A stretch of DNA of 40,416 bases, from positions 1 through 40,416 of the forward strand of contig CAKQQY010000015.1 of the NCBI GenBank assembly GCA_934271245.1, read 5' to 3'. The notes below the pieces were generated by a model. It had not been told where the DNA came from and ran no database searches. It saw only the letters and a list, made by a program, of their open reading frames with translations. Source of the DNA: an uncultured Clostridia bacterium. Its GTDB lineage: Bacteria; Bacillota; Clostridia; Christensenellales; Borkfalkiaceae. A program made the translations under genes and the position numbers. Positions 15,955 to 25,600 of this stretch are shown here, one piece after another; position 1 is the stretch's first letter; the number at the start of each line of letters is the position of its first letter.

Positions 15955-18870
15955 ATGCATAATTTCAGATTAGTGTTTTCTATATCTCCGTGGTTGATGC
16001 TGTTGCTTATTCCTGCGATTGCAATAACGTTGATTCCGCATTTCAGATTGTCTAAAAGATACAGAAGAACGAGAAACCGTATCACTTCGCTTGTGTTGCA
16101 TCTTCTCGTAATGTTTTTCTCTATATCCGTTCTTGCCGGGTTAGGTATCTCGTATCAGATTCCTAACGAAAAGAACGAGATTATTTATCTCGTTGACGTT
16201 TCCGATTCGGAAGAATCTTCCAAAGAAACGAGAGATGATTTTATCAGAAACGTTCTGATAGAGAGCAGTTTCGATAATTTCAAAGTCGGTCTTGTCACTT
16301 TCGGTTATGACCCGATTTACGTTGCTCCGATTACGACTGACGTAAATTCCGTTTACGAAAAATACGAGCGTTCGCTCGAAAATAATTTGCCCGATTGTTC
16401 GGCTTCGAATATTGCCGCGGCGCTTGAATTTACCAAAGGATTGTTCGAAAATCCGTCTTCTGCGAAAATAGTTCTTATTTCCGACGGAAAAGAAACGGAC
16501 GAATCGGCGATGAAAGAAATAAGGTCTGTTTCTTCGATGGGGATTAAAGTCGATACGGTGTGTATTTCTTCCGATTTCGAATCGGACGAAATACAGGTTA
16601 TAGGCGTAAACGTTCCCGAATACCATATCGGCGTTAATGAAAGTTTCTCGATCGGATTACAGTTGTTTTCGAAAGTCGAAGGAACGGCGTACGTAACCGT
16701 TACCGACAACGATAAAACTATCGTCGACGAAGTGGAAACCAAAGTTTCGGTCGGCTCGCAAACTTTTTCTTATAGTCACAGTTATAGCGAACTCGGCATT
16801 CATAAATTGAACTTCTCCGTTTCTTTATCGGCGGACGCCGTAACGGAAAACAACGGATACAGTTCCTATATGTATCTGGACGTTTATAATAAAATACTTA
16901 TTCTCGAACGCAAAGCGGGTGAAAGCGCCGCTCTCGAGAGTATGCTTAAAAGCAATGATTTTACCGAATATCTCGGTTCTACAGACGGTTTTACCGTAGA
17001 CGTAATCGAATTGACGGACAAAAACAGAATTCCTGCTACGGTAGACGCTCTTTGCGCGTACGACCAGATAATTTTAAACAATATTTCGAATAAAGATTTT
17101 AACAATGCCAACGACTTACTCAACAACGACATAACTACCGAGGACGAAAAAGTCGATTTGGTTGCAAATATCTACGAATACGTTTACGAACGCGGAGGCG
17201 GATTGCTGACCGTAGGCGGAAACGACGACGACGGAAAACAGAACGCCTATTTGCAGACAGACCTTAAAGGAACTCAGTACCAGCAAATGTTACCCGTAGA
17301 AGCGACGGGGTACACGCCTCCTCTCGGATTTATCGCGATAGTCGACGTTTCGGGTTCTATGAACGCCGAAATGAACGGCGGTACCGCTTTGAGTTGGGCA
17401 AAAGTCGGCTTAAGGGGTATTTTGGGCTCCGGCGCGGATGACGACACGAGTTGTCTTACTCCGAGAGATTATATCGGTATCCAGACGCTTTCTTCCGATT
17501 TTAAGGAACAAACCATTTTACCGCTTACTCCGAGAACGAGAGAAACGCTTATTAAAAACGCTATCGATCGAATCGACGAAGCAAACAGCGGAACAGTGTT
17601 TACCAGCGCGATTCGCCGCGCCGCTCAGGAACTTATCTCTAATAAAAACATAGAAAAACGGCATATCGTAATCATTTCCGACGGTATGGCGGGCGATAAA
17701 GAATATATCGACGCAGTTAAAGAGTATTACGAACAAAACAAAATTACTTTCTCCGTAATCGTAATTAACGGCAGCGAAAGTTCTATAAGCGATATGAAGA
17801 AACTTGTCGAAGCGGGACACGGAAATCTGTACGTGTTCGACGGCAATAATATCTCGGACATCGGCTTGAAAATGCGTGAAGACATCAACGTGCCGAATAT
17901 TAAAGATTTAGATAACGATAAGGATTTTTATCCCGTAGTTTACGACGATACTTCTTCTTTGTTTAACGGCGTCAAGTACGGCAGAACCGGAGAAGAAGAC
18001 GAAGATACGGATATTTCCAGAAAGAGTTTCAACGTAAAACTCGGCGGATTTTATGCCGTTAAGAAAAGAAAAGAAGCAAGCACCGTTCTTGTCGGCGAAT
18101 ACGAAGTTCCTATTTACGCGCAATGGAGATTTGGCAAAGGTTCGGTCGGAAGTTTTATGTCTGACTTAAACGGCGGGGAATGGTCGAGCGCGTTTATGGC
18201 GGACGCTAACGGCAGAAGATTTTTGTCTAACGTAATAAATAATCTTATGCCGCTGGAAAGCGTAAGACCTTCCGGTATCGATTATACCTTGACGGAAGAT
18301 AATTACGGTAACCAACTGGTTATTTATACTAATCTTAACTACGGCGAAAGAATCGAAGCGACTATAACCGATTTGACGGGGAACGGCGCTCCGATTTCGC
18401 TTAACGATTTAACTCGGACCGAAGACGGTATGATTATCGTTAAAGAAAATCTCGGCGCGGCAAATAATTATCAGTCATGTTCGTTCGTAGTGAAAAAGAG
18501 CGGCATATACGAAATTCTTATAAAGAAAGTAAGAGCGGACGGAACGATAGTTTCTTCGCAGACTGTATATAAGGCATTTTCTTACTCGAAAGAATATAAA
18601 AGATATACCGATGAAGATAAGGAAACGAGCAACTCTCTTATGAATATGTTGGCAAACAGGGGCAACGGCTCGGTTATCGATAATTTAGACGATACGTCGG
18701 ACATATTCAAATCGTTCGTCACGTCAATCGATAAAAAGTACGATCCTTCGTATTTGTTTGTTACGCTCGCGATAATCGCTTTCGTTGCGGATATTGCCGT
18801 TCGTAAGTTCAAATTCAAATGGTTGCACGAAATTATTGCCGATATTAAAGAGAAAAAAGAAAACCGTTAA
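15955..18870 (+). CDS. Large membrane protein with two VWA domains
   Basis: 971 residues, with AGGAGG at 15941-15946 before ATG 15955. Two N-terminal TM helices (about 11-30 and 45-65) precede a first VWA-like domain whose MIDAS reads DVSDS (81-85). About 300-450 resembles the GATase-like segment found in such proteins (ERGGGLLTVGGND). A second, canonical VWA domain starts with DVSGSM at 464-469. A beta-rich region then leads to a C-terminal TM (about 934-952) and a Lys-rich cytoplasmic tail. Both MIDAS motifs keep the Asp/Ser pattern needed for metal binding. It is probably the largest membrane subunit of the MoxR system. Only 163 nt with no clear terminator separate it from the following lipoprotein gene. 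Confidence 0.88.
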   Translation: MHNFRLVFSISPWLMLLLIPAIAITLIPHFRLSKRYRRTRNRITSLVLHLLVMFFSISVLAGLGISYQIPNEKNEIIYLVDVSDSEESSKETRDDFIRNVLIESSFDNFKVGLVTFGYDPIYVAPITTDVNSVYEKYERSLENNLPDCSASNIAAALEFTKGLFENPSSAKIVLISDGKETDESAMKEIRSVSSMGIKVDTVCISSDFESDEIQVIGVNVPEYHIGVNESFSIGLQLFSKVEGTAYVTVTDNDKTIVDEVETKVSVGSQTFSYSHSYSELGIHKLNFSVSLSADAVTENNGYSSYMYLDVYNKILILERKAGESAALESMLKSNDFTEYLGSTDGFTVDVIELTDKNRIPATVDALCAYDQIILNNISNKDFNNANDLLNNDITTEDEKVDLVANIYEYVYERGGGLLTVGGNDDDGKQNAYLQTDLKGTQYQQMLPVEATGYTPPLGFIAIVDVSGSMNAEMNGGTALSWAKVGLRGILGSGADDDTSCLTPRDYIGIQTLSSDFKEQTILPLTPRTRETLIKNAIDRIDEANSGTVFTSAIRRAAQELISNKNIEKRHIVIISDGMAGDKEYIDAVKEYYEQNKITFSVIVINGSESSISDMKKLVEAGHGNLYVFDGNNISDIGLKMREDINVPNIKDLDNDKDFYPVVYDDTSSLFNGVKYGRTGEEDEDTDISRKSFNVKLGGFYAVKKRKEASTVLVGEYEVPIYAQWRFGKGSVGSFMSDLNGGEWSSAFMADANGRRFLSNVINNLMPLESVRPSGIDYTLTEDNYGNQLVIYTNLNYGERIEATITDLTGNGAPISLNDLTRTEDGMIIVKENLGAANNYQSCSFVVKKSGIYEILIKKVRADGTIVSSQTVYKAFSYSKEYKRYTDEDKETSNSLMNMLANRGNGSVIDNLDDTSDIFKSFVTSIDKKYDPSYLFVTLAIIAFVADIAVRKFKFKWLHEIIADIKEKKENR

Positions 18871-18903
18871 TAATTGAAGTAATTGAAAATACAGAGAAAC
18901 GCG

Positions 18904-18971
18904 ACGTTAAGAGTAGACAGGAACGTGAGTTCGGGCTTTTAACGTTCGTTTCGAGAAACGCTTCGTATAAT
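18904..18971 (+). promoter_or_regulatory. Structured spacer with possible weak internal promoter
   Basis: The segment 18904-18913 pairs with 18936-18945 (10 bp, one G-U). Inside it GAAC/GTTC (18921-18932) closes a GUGA tetraloop of GNRA type. A second palindrome, CGTTTC-GA-GAAACG (18947-18960), follows, then TATAAT (18966-18971) without a good -35. A further GGGAAT/ATTCCC palindrome lies at 18991-19004. No T-tract is present, so this is not a clear terminator. It may be an mRNA processing or stability element, or an internal promoter with operator. Confidence 0.4.
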
Positions 18972-19033
18972 AAAAACGCGGTTATAAAAAGGGAATAAAT
19001 TCCCGGGAAAAAAGAAAAACCAAGGAGGGTAAA

Positions 19034-22000
19034 ATGAAAAAATTAGCGAAGATTTCTATCGTTTGCGCGTTGCTGTTGTGTGTTATCGCGATTTTTGCTT
19101 CGTGCGGAAAGAATAAACTTGCCGCGCCCGACGGGTTTAAGTTAAGCGTTGAAAACGTTTTGTCTTGGAATACTCAAGCCAACGCGCGAAACTATGTGGT
19201 AAAAATCACCGGTAAAGATTCCGACGTAACTAAGGAAGAAACCGTTACGAGAGCCAGAATCAATCTTTCTACCGCCATAACGGTAGACGGCGATTACGAT
19301 ATTCAGGTTAAAGCCGTCGGCGGAAACGGGTACGCCGATTCGAGTTGGTCTAATATTATCAACTTCGAAAAAGAATACGAAACCGGTTGTACTTACGAAT
19401 TATATAACAATAATACGGAATATCGGTTGGTATCCGCGGGAACCGCAGGCGTTTCCGATGACGAAGAACTCGTCGGAAAAGTCAATATTAAAAACACTTA
19501 TAGGGGTAAACCCGTAACGGCTATAGCGGATAAAGCGTTTAAAGGAAATGCGAAAGTTAAAGAAATTGTAATAAACGAAGGAATCAGAGAAATAGGCAAA
19601 CAAGCCTTTTCGAATTGTACCAAACTTATTTCCGTATCTTTGCCCGAAAGTTTGGTTTCGTTTGGCGAATCTGCGTTTTTTGCTTGTAACGCCCTTACGG
19701 AAGTAACTATACCGAATAAAATAACGGAACTTCCTAAATCGGTATTTTCTTATTGCAGAAAACTTGAAAACGTAGTTTTCGGGAGCGGTTTGAAGATTAT
19801 CGGAGAAACGGCTTTTGCAAACAACGGTTCATTGAAAGAACTAAATATTCCCGACAGCGTAATATATATATCCGCAAACGCGTTTAATAAAGCGAGCGGT
19901 TTGAAAAAAATCGTTTTCGGAAAGAACTTGGCGGCAATCGGAAACGGCGCGTTCTACTCTTGTTACGGATTAGAAGAAATCGTTTTTTCTGAATCCGGCA
20001 ACTTGAAATCTATCGGCGATTTAGCGTTTTACGGATGTTCGACCGAAGTTACCGAAGGAGAAGGAGAATCAGCCGTAACCACGCTTATGGGTTTAAAAAC
20101 GGTTAATCTTCCCGAAGGGCTTGTTTCGATAGGTGAAGAATGTTTCAGAAACACCAAAACGCTGGAAAACGTTACGATACCCGAATCGGCGACCTCGGTA
20201 GGCGCGTATGCGTTCAAGAATACCGCTATATACGACAAATCGAGCGAAGAAAACAACGGATTTATTTACGTAGATAACTGGCTTGTAGACGTTTCGGACG
20301 ATTTAAGAAAACAAATAATAAGAATATCTGCCGAAACGATAAAGACGGGTACCGTAGGAATTGCGGATCAGGCGTTTTTGAAAGCCCCGCGTCTTGAAGA
20401 AGTCGAAATTAACCCGACTATAAAATATATAGGAAAATACGCCTTTTATAATTGTCCGAGTTTATTCAGCGTAACCACTACCGTGGAAGGAAACGTTCTT
20501 GAATCTATCGGGGACAGAGCGTTTGCGGAAAACGTTGTGTTAAGTCAGGTTGATTTCAGTGAAAATCTCAAGGTATTAGATTTAGGCGCGTTTGCAAACG
20601 ACCCGAAAATCAGAAGGATAGATTTAAGCAATACTAAAGTTACCGAAATCGGCGCCGCTTGTTTTGCAAATTGCACGGCGTTAATCGATATATCTCTCGG
20701 CGAAAATCTTAAAAAAATAGGTATGTACGCTTTCTACGGGTGTTCTTCGTTGGCGAACAAAACGCTTGGCGGAGAAGATTCTTTAGACGAAACGTTAATA
20801 CCTTCGAGCGTGGAAGCCATAGGAACGTACGCATTTAAAGACACGTCTTTATGGACCAATTCCAAAACGGATATTATTTACGCCGGAAACTGGATTGTCG
20901 GGGTTAAAGACGCGAAGATTACTTCGGCGGAAGCAAACAAAGACGCCGTCGGCATTTCCGATTACGCTTTCTATAATTGCGACGCTTTGACTTCCGTTAC
21001 GGGGTTAAGCAATATCAAACAAGTCGGAAGGGGAGCCTTTTACGGCTGTACTGCGATTAAAACGTTGTCTTTCGGTAACAGATTGAAAGGCGTTGAAGAC
21101 TATACCTTCTATAAATGCACGTCGCTGATGTCTGTCGGGTTATCTCGTAACACCGAATATATAGGGCAATCGGCTTTCTATAAATGTACCGATTTGCTTT
21201 CTATAGACTTATCGAAAACAATCGGCAGTACTGGTATAAGAAGGATAGACGATTTTGCTTTCTACGGATGCATAAAACTTGAAACGGTAGAATTCGGTAA
21301 ATTCCTTGAAAGCATAGGAGATAGGGCGTTTTTCGGGTGCGTTAAACTTTCCGAAGCGTCGATGCCCGAAAGCGTTAAAACCATAGGCGAATATGCGTTC
21401 TATAATTGCTCTTCTATGACCAAACTTGATTTGGGGGGCGTTACGGAAGTCGGCAGATACGCTTTCGGTAAAAATACTTCGCTTACGTCGGTAACTATTC
21501 CGCAGACTTTAAAAGTAATAAATAACAACGTATTCTATAACTGCAGCGGACTTACGTCTGTGGATTTAGGCAGCGTTGAAGTAATAAGCAACTACGCCTT
21601 TTACGGAACCAAGAGTCTTGAACGTCTGGTTCTGCCCGAAACTGTAAAGAGTATCGGCAAATATGCTTTCAAAGGTTGTTTGGCATTGAAGTCGTTGTTG
21701 TTACGTTCTTCTGTAGAAGAAATCGATGCGCACGCATTTTACGGTTGTAGTAACCTGACTGTTTATACCGACGCAAAAACCGCTCCTACCGGTTGGAATA
21801 CGAGATGGAACTCTACTTATTGTCCGATTATATTCGGCGCAGAATTATCGGAAGACGGTAAATACATAGTCGCCGTCAATATAGAAGAAGGCAGCGTGTT
21901 AAACGAAAAATCGGAAAAAACGGTTATTTCCGCTCCCGAAAGAGAAGGTTACGAATTCGTAGGTTGGGCGACGGAAGAGCAGGGCGAAGCGGTTTATACT

Positions 22001-22096
22001 GCGGCGGAAATAGTAAACGCCGCAAACGGAACGAAACTTTATTCGGTCTGGAAAGAAAAAAACGTCGGACCGGAAACGCCGACAGAACAAGAATAA
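19034..22096 (+). CDS. BspA-type LRR lipoprotein with FN3-like and InlB-like domains
   Basis: 1,020 residues, with AAGGAGGG (19022-19029) before ATG 19034. The signal peptide ends with FAS-C (Cys24), a lipobox-like site with unusual Phe at -3. About 30-115 is FN3-like (VLSWNTQANARNYVVKI). From about 130 to 945 there are LRR_5 units of the form IGxxAFYGCxxLxxVxLP. A C-terminal InlB-like module (about 950-1009, EGYEFVGW and LYSVW) is followed by a short Pro/Glu tail. The domain set matches the giant lipoprotein at 497, but the InlB module is at the other end. No LPXTG or TM is present. It follows the MoxR/VWA operon with no visible terminator and ends at a strong terminator, so co-transcription with that operon is likely. 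Predicted surface binding protein; ligand unknown. Confidence 0.92.
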   Translation: MKKLAKISIVCALLLCVIAIFASCGKNKLAAPDGFKLSVENVLSWNTQANARNYVVKITGKDSDVTKEETVTRARINLSTAITVDGDYDIQVKAVGGNGYADSSWSNIINFEKEYETGCTYELYNNNTEYRLVSAGTAGVSDDEELVGKVNIKNTYRGKPVTAIADKAFKGNAKVKEIVINEGIREIGKQAFSNCTKLISVSLPESLVSFGESAFFACNALTEVTIPNKITELPKSVFSYCRKLENVVFGSGLKIIGETAFANNGSLKELNIPDSVIYISANAFNKASGLKKIVFGKNLAAIGNGAFYSCYGLEEIVFSESGNLKSIGDLAFYGCSTEVTEGEGESAVTTLMGLKTVNLPEGLVSIGEECFRNTKTLENVTIPESATSVGAYAFKNTAIYDKSSEENNGFIYVDNWLVDVSDDLRKQIIRISAETIKTGTVGIADQAFLKAPRLEEVEINPTIKYIGKYAFYNCPSLFSVTTTVEGNVLESIGDRAFAENVVLSQVDFSENLKVLDLGAFANDPKIRRIDLSNTKVTEIGAACFANCTALIDISLGENLKKIGMYAFYGCSSLANKTLGGEDSLDETLIPSSVEAIGTYAFKDTSLWTNSKTDIIYAGNWIVGVKDAKITSAEANKDAVGISDYAFYNCDALTSVTGLSNIKQVGRGAFYGCTAIKTLSFGNRLKGVEDYTFYKCTSLMSVGLSRNTEYIGQSAFYKCTDLLSIDLSKTIGSTGIRRIDDFAFYGCIKLETVEFGKFLESIGDRAFFGCVKLSEASMPESVKTIGEYAFYNCSSMTKLDLGGVTEVGRYAFGKNTSLTSVTIPQTLKVINNNVFYNCSGLTSVDLGSVEVISNYAFYGTKSLERLVLPETVKSIGKYAFKGCLALKSLLLRSSVEEIDAHAFYGCSNLTVYTDAKTAPTGWNTRWNSTYCPIIFGAELSEDGKYIVAVNIEEGSVLNEKSEKTVISAPEREGYEFVGWATEEQGEAVYTAAEIVNAANGTKLYSVWKEKNVGPETPTEQE

Positions 22097-22118
22097 TTCT
22101 GGAATATATATAGAAAAC

Positions 22119-22180
22119 AATCCGCAAAACTGACGGCTATCGAAAACAATCGGCCGAAGATTTTGCGGATTTTTCTTTTT
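22119..22180 (+). terminator. Rho-independent terminator of the MoxR/LRR unit
   Basis: An 11-bp perfect stem pairs 22119-22129 with 22161-22171, enclosing a loop that can itself fold through CGGC/GCCG. TTTTTCTTTTT follows immediately. This is a strong, classical terminator. Confidence 0.88.
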
Positions 22181-22183
22181 GAA

Positions 22184-22431
22184 TTCGTATCGGCGCGGTG
22201 GTCTTTCGCTTGTACGGATTTTTTATTTTTAAAAAGAAGATTGACCTTATTGTGTTTAAATAATTTAAAAATAAAAAAAATTTAACAAACAGGCAAGTTT
22301 TTGTTTTGAAATAAATAATCGTTTATTTATGACGAAGACTATATTTAAGGATATTAAAACCCGTTTATAAACCGAAAAACGCAAAAAAAATATGGTTCGG
22401 GCGTAAATCTTTGTATGGGGTATATTTTTAC
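22184..22431. other. AT-rich intergenic stretch, no gene seen
   Basis: Poly-A and poly-T runs without a supported gene. A reverse frame across 22265-22513 has no ribosome site and is dominated by AT-driven Phe, Ile, Leu and Lys codons. A TTGACC at 22241 has no matching -10. Confidence 0.5.
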
Positions 22432-22459
22432 TTGACAAAATAAACGATAAAGTGATAAA
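22432..22459 (+). promoter_or_regulatory. Probable promoter of the 1,738-residue lipoprotein gene
   Basis: A perfect TTGACA (22432-22437) is followed, after 16 bp, by GATAAA (22454-22459), a weak -10. The predicted leader is about 150 nt and contains two palindromes, so initiation or leader-level control is possible. Confidence 0.55.
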
Positions 22460-22482
22460 TTTATACATAACAATTAACGTGG

Positions 22483-22536
22483 CGTTATATAACGTGCTTA
22501 TTAAATAATTCACGAAATTAAAAAAACGCCGGCGTT
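22483..22536. promoter_or_regulatory. Two perfect 12-bp palindromes in the leader
   Basis: CGTTATATAACG (22483-22494) and AACGCCGGCGTT (22525-22536) are both perfectly self-complementary. The first lies about 25 bp after the candidate -10, where a repressor could block transcription. AACGT is also directly repeated at 22476-22480 and 22491-22495. A 7-bp hairpin (22556-22562 with 22583-22589) follows before the ribosome site. Operator function is a guess from position and symmetry. Confidence 0.4.
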
Positions 22537-22615
22537 AAAAATTATCGTAAATTTTCGGAAAGTAAAGTTTTTTAACGATTTTCTTTCCGTTGCGTAACTT
22601 TTATAAGGAGGCTAT

Positions 22616-25600
22616 ATGAAAAACAAAAAAAAATTCCTTTTAACACTTTTTGTCGCGACAATGACGTTTATGTCTGCGTTTTTTGTCACCGCATGCGCAG
22701 AAAAGGTTAGTTTTTCGTTTGAAGCAAACGGCGGAACGGAAATAGCGGCCGTCGAAGTTTCCATCGGAGAAGAATATACTCTTCCCGTTACGAAAAGAGA
22801 AGGGTATAACTTTAAGGGGTGGTATACGAATCCTAATTTCAGCGGCGACGTGGTAACGAAGATTACGCCCGTTGCTAATGCCACTTTCTATGCAAAATGG
22901 GCAAAGTTATATAACATTGAACTTGACGCCGACGGCGGAACTCTTAACGAAACCGTAATTACTGCGGAAGAAGGAGCTAACCTTTACGACACGGTTAAAG
23001 ATTACGTTCCCGTTAAAGACGGTTTGGTGTTCGGGGCGTGGTTTAAGGGAATTAACGCCGTTTCCGAAACCGCAAGGGTAACCGGCGACGTTAAACTTAC
23101 CGCAAAATATAAGTTGGCTTATAAAGTTGAAATATACAGGCAAAATCTCGAACAGAACGGTTACGATAAGGATCAGGATAAGATAGGCTATGCTTACGTC
23201 GGCGAAACCGTTACTTCCGACGAGTCGTTGCTCGGTTTTACGGAAGTCAGAAAGGACGATACCGTTTATAGAATCGACGGTAAAGATTTCGTTATCGGCG
23301 GCGAAAATACGTTCAGACATTATTTCGACAGACGCGTTTTCAACGTAACCTACGTCGATAAACTTAACGATACGACCAAAACGCAAAGAGTCGTTTTCGG
23401 TCACGAAGTTACCGTTCCTTACAATTATACTGCAGACGGCTATTATCTGAAAGGCTGGGCAACCAACCCGACGGGCGACGCCGTTTATAACGCGGACTAT
23501 ATCACTACCGTTTTATACGGGGCGGAAAGCAACAAAAACAATCCCGATAAATTCTCGCCGACCGACGACGTTTCCTTATACGCCGTATGGGAAAACGGGT
23601 ACAAAGATATTTTCGGCAGCGACGATTATATTTATATTACCGACGATATTGCTTATCTGCAACGCGGCGGCGTATTCTTCGAAGGTGAATACGTCTCTGA
23701 TGACGGAGTATTCGTGTTCCCCGTAGGCGACGACCCGCTGGAAGGTAAAGTGTTCGCAGATCATACGTTCACTTTCTACAGCAGCGACAGGGACGGTGCG
23801 AACTATACGCTTTTCGTAGTAGGAAAGGGTGTAGACAATAACGTTACCATTATTCTTGACGGCAACAACGGTATCAGATACACCGAAAAGAGAGTTACCG
23901 TAGGCGCAGATAATCAGGAACACGAAGAAATCGTTACTTCTAACGGTACTTATACTATCAACGAAGACACGAACGAACGTGTCGCTATATTCACCGACGG
24001 CGAACTTAAAGGTAAAACCATAACGTTTACCGTGGGTACCGTCAGCGCGAACAACGGTACTATTCCCGCATTTCAGATTCGCAACGAAAACGAATACCGG
24101 ATGGGATGGCTGGTTCGCGGCGTTGTCGTAAACGGAACGCTTACCTACTACTACAAACAAGACGCTACCGTTCATCCCTACTCGATAATGCTTAACGGTT
24201 ACGGAACCGCGGGGTATTACGACGGTTCGAAGGTTTCCGCATTCAGATATATTGAAAGCGACGGCGTTTACACTATTCTTGACAGTTACGGCAGAACTCA
24301 GTTGGTTTTCAATACCGTGGATATAAACGGGGTAAAAGGATACATTGCTTACAATTCTTCTTACGACCACGTTTACAACGGCGAAAACGGCGCTACGCTT
24401 ACTCTTGACGGCGCGTATAAAGCGACGTACGTCAACGGCAATCAGACCATAACCGGAAATTATTCGATAACGCAATCTTCTTTAGGCGGAGCAATCGTAA
24501 CTCTCTCCGACGGCGGAAGTTCTTACGTTTTCAAAGTGACGGCGACTTCTTCCACGGTTTCTTCCGATGACGGTAAAGAAGAAGAGGTTTATACTTATAC
24601 CTTTGAAACGAAACTCTCTTACTATAAAGAATTTTATTACAGATATAACAGCAACGACAACAAAATTCAGACCCAGCCGTTACTCGTATGGGGCGAAAAA
24701 GAAGCGGACGGCAAACGTTATGCGACGATTTACGGCGTAACCGCTTCGAAATCTTACGAAAAAGTTCTTTACGGAACTATCGAATACGACGAGAAAACGG
24801 AATTATACACGTTCACCGTTACCGAACGCTATGACGCGGAAGTCGTCAGCGAATCCGTAGACTTTACGACTATTAACGTTATCGTTCTCGCGCTCGATAG
24901 CGCGTCTATCACGAATTATAATATCGCTTACTGGTATTCGGTAAACGGCGCGAGTTACGTTAAAACGTATACGTCGGAAAATCAGGGCGAAACGTTAACT
25001 CTTGTCTCGGGTGTTGCCGTTTATACGAAGGGCGGCGCTTCCGTTAAAGGCATTTACGCGGTTTCCGACGGTCTGCTCGTCGTTATAACGAAAGAAGGAA
25101 ACCTTTACGTTGAACTTGACGAAGATCAAGGAACTTTCATTCTTCTTTCTCATGCTCCCTTTACCGCAAACGTTCTTAAGAAAAACGGAACTTATTCGGA
25201 TTCGGAAGCAGTAAGTTTTGACGGAAAAGGCAATGCCGAATACAAGATAACGGAAGGAAGCGGAAGCGATAAAGTTACGACGACGTATAACGGCACCGTT
25301 TCCGATACGGGCAGAGTAACCGACACCACGGAACTTGTTATATACTCTTTCGTTTCTGCCGAAAAGTCTTTCGAATACGTTCTTATTCCGTTGAAAGACG
25401 GCGGTTACGTATGCGCTAAATACGACGCGGCAACTGCCGGGGAATATACCGGAAACGGAATTCGTCTTATTCTTGACGGATTCGGATATTTCGCAACCTA
25501 TATCAACACGGTAACCGAAAAATCTTACGTCGGTTTATACTCGTTCACGGGAGATAATCTCATCAATTTCATCGGCAGCGGAGTAACTTTCTTTTTCGAT

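Noticed and set aside
22265..22513. 82-codon reverse frame in the intergenic region
   Set aside because: It is AT-rich simple coding with no ribosome site, and it runs through the candidate promoter and palindrome of the downstream gene.
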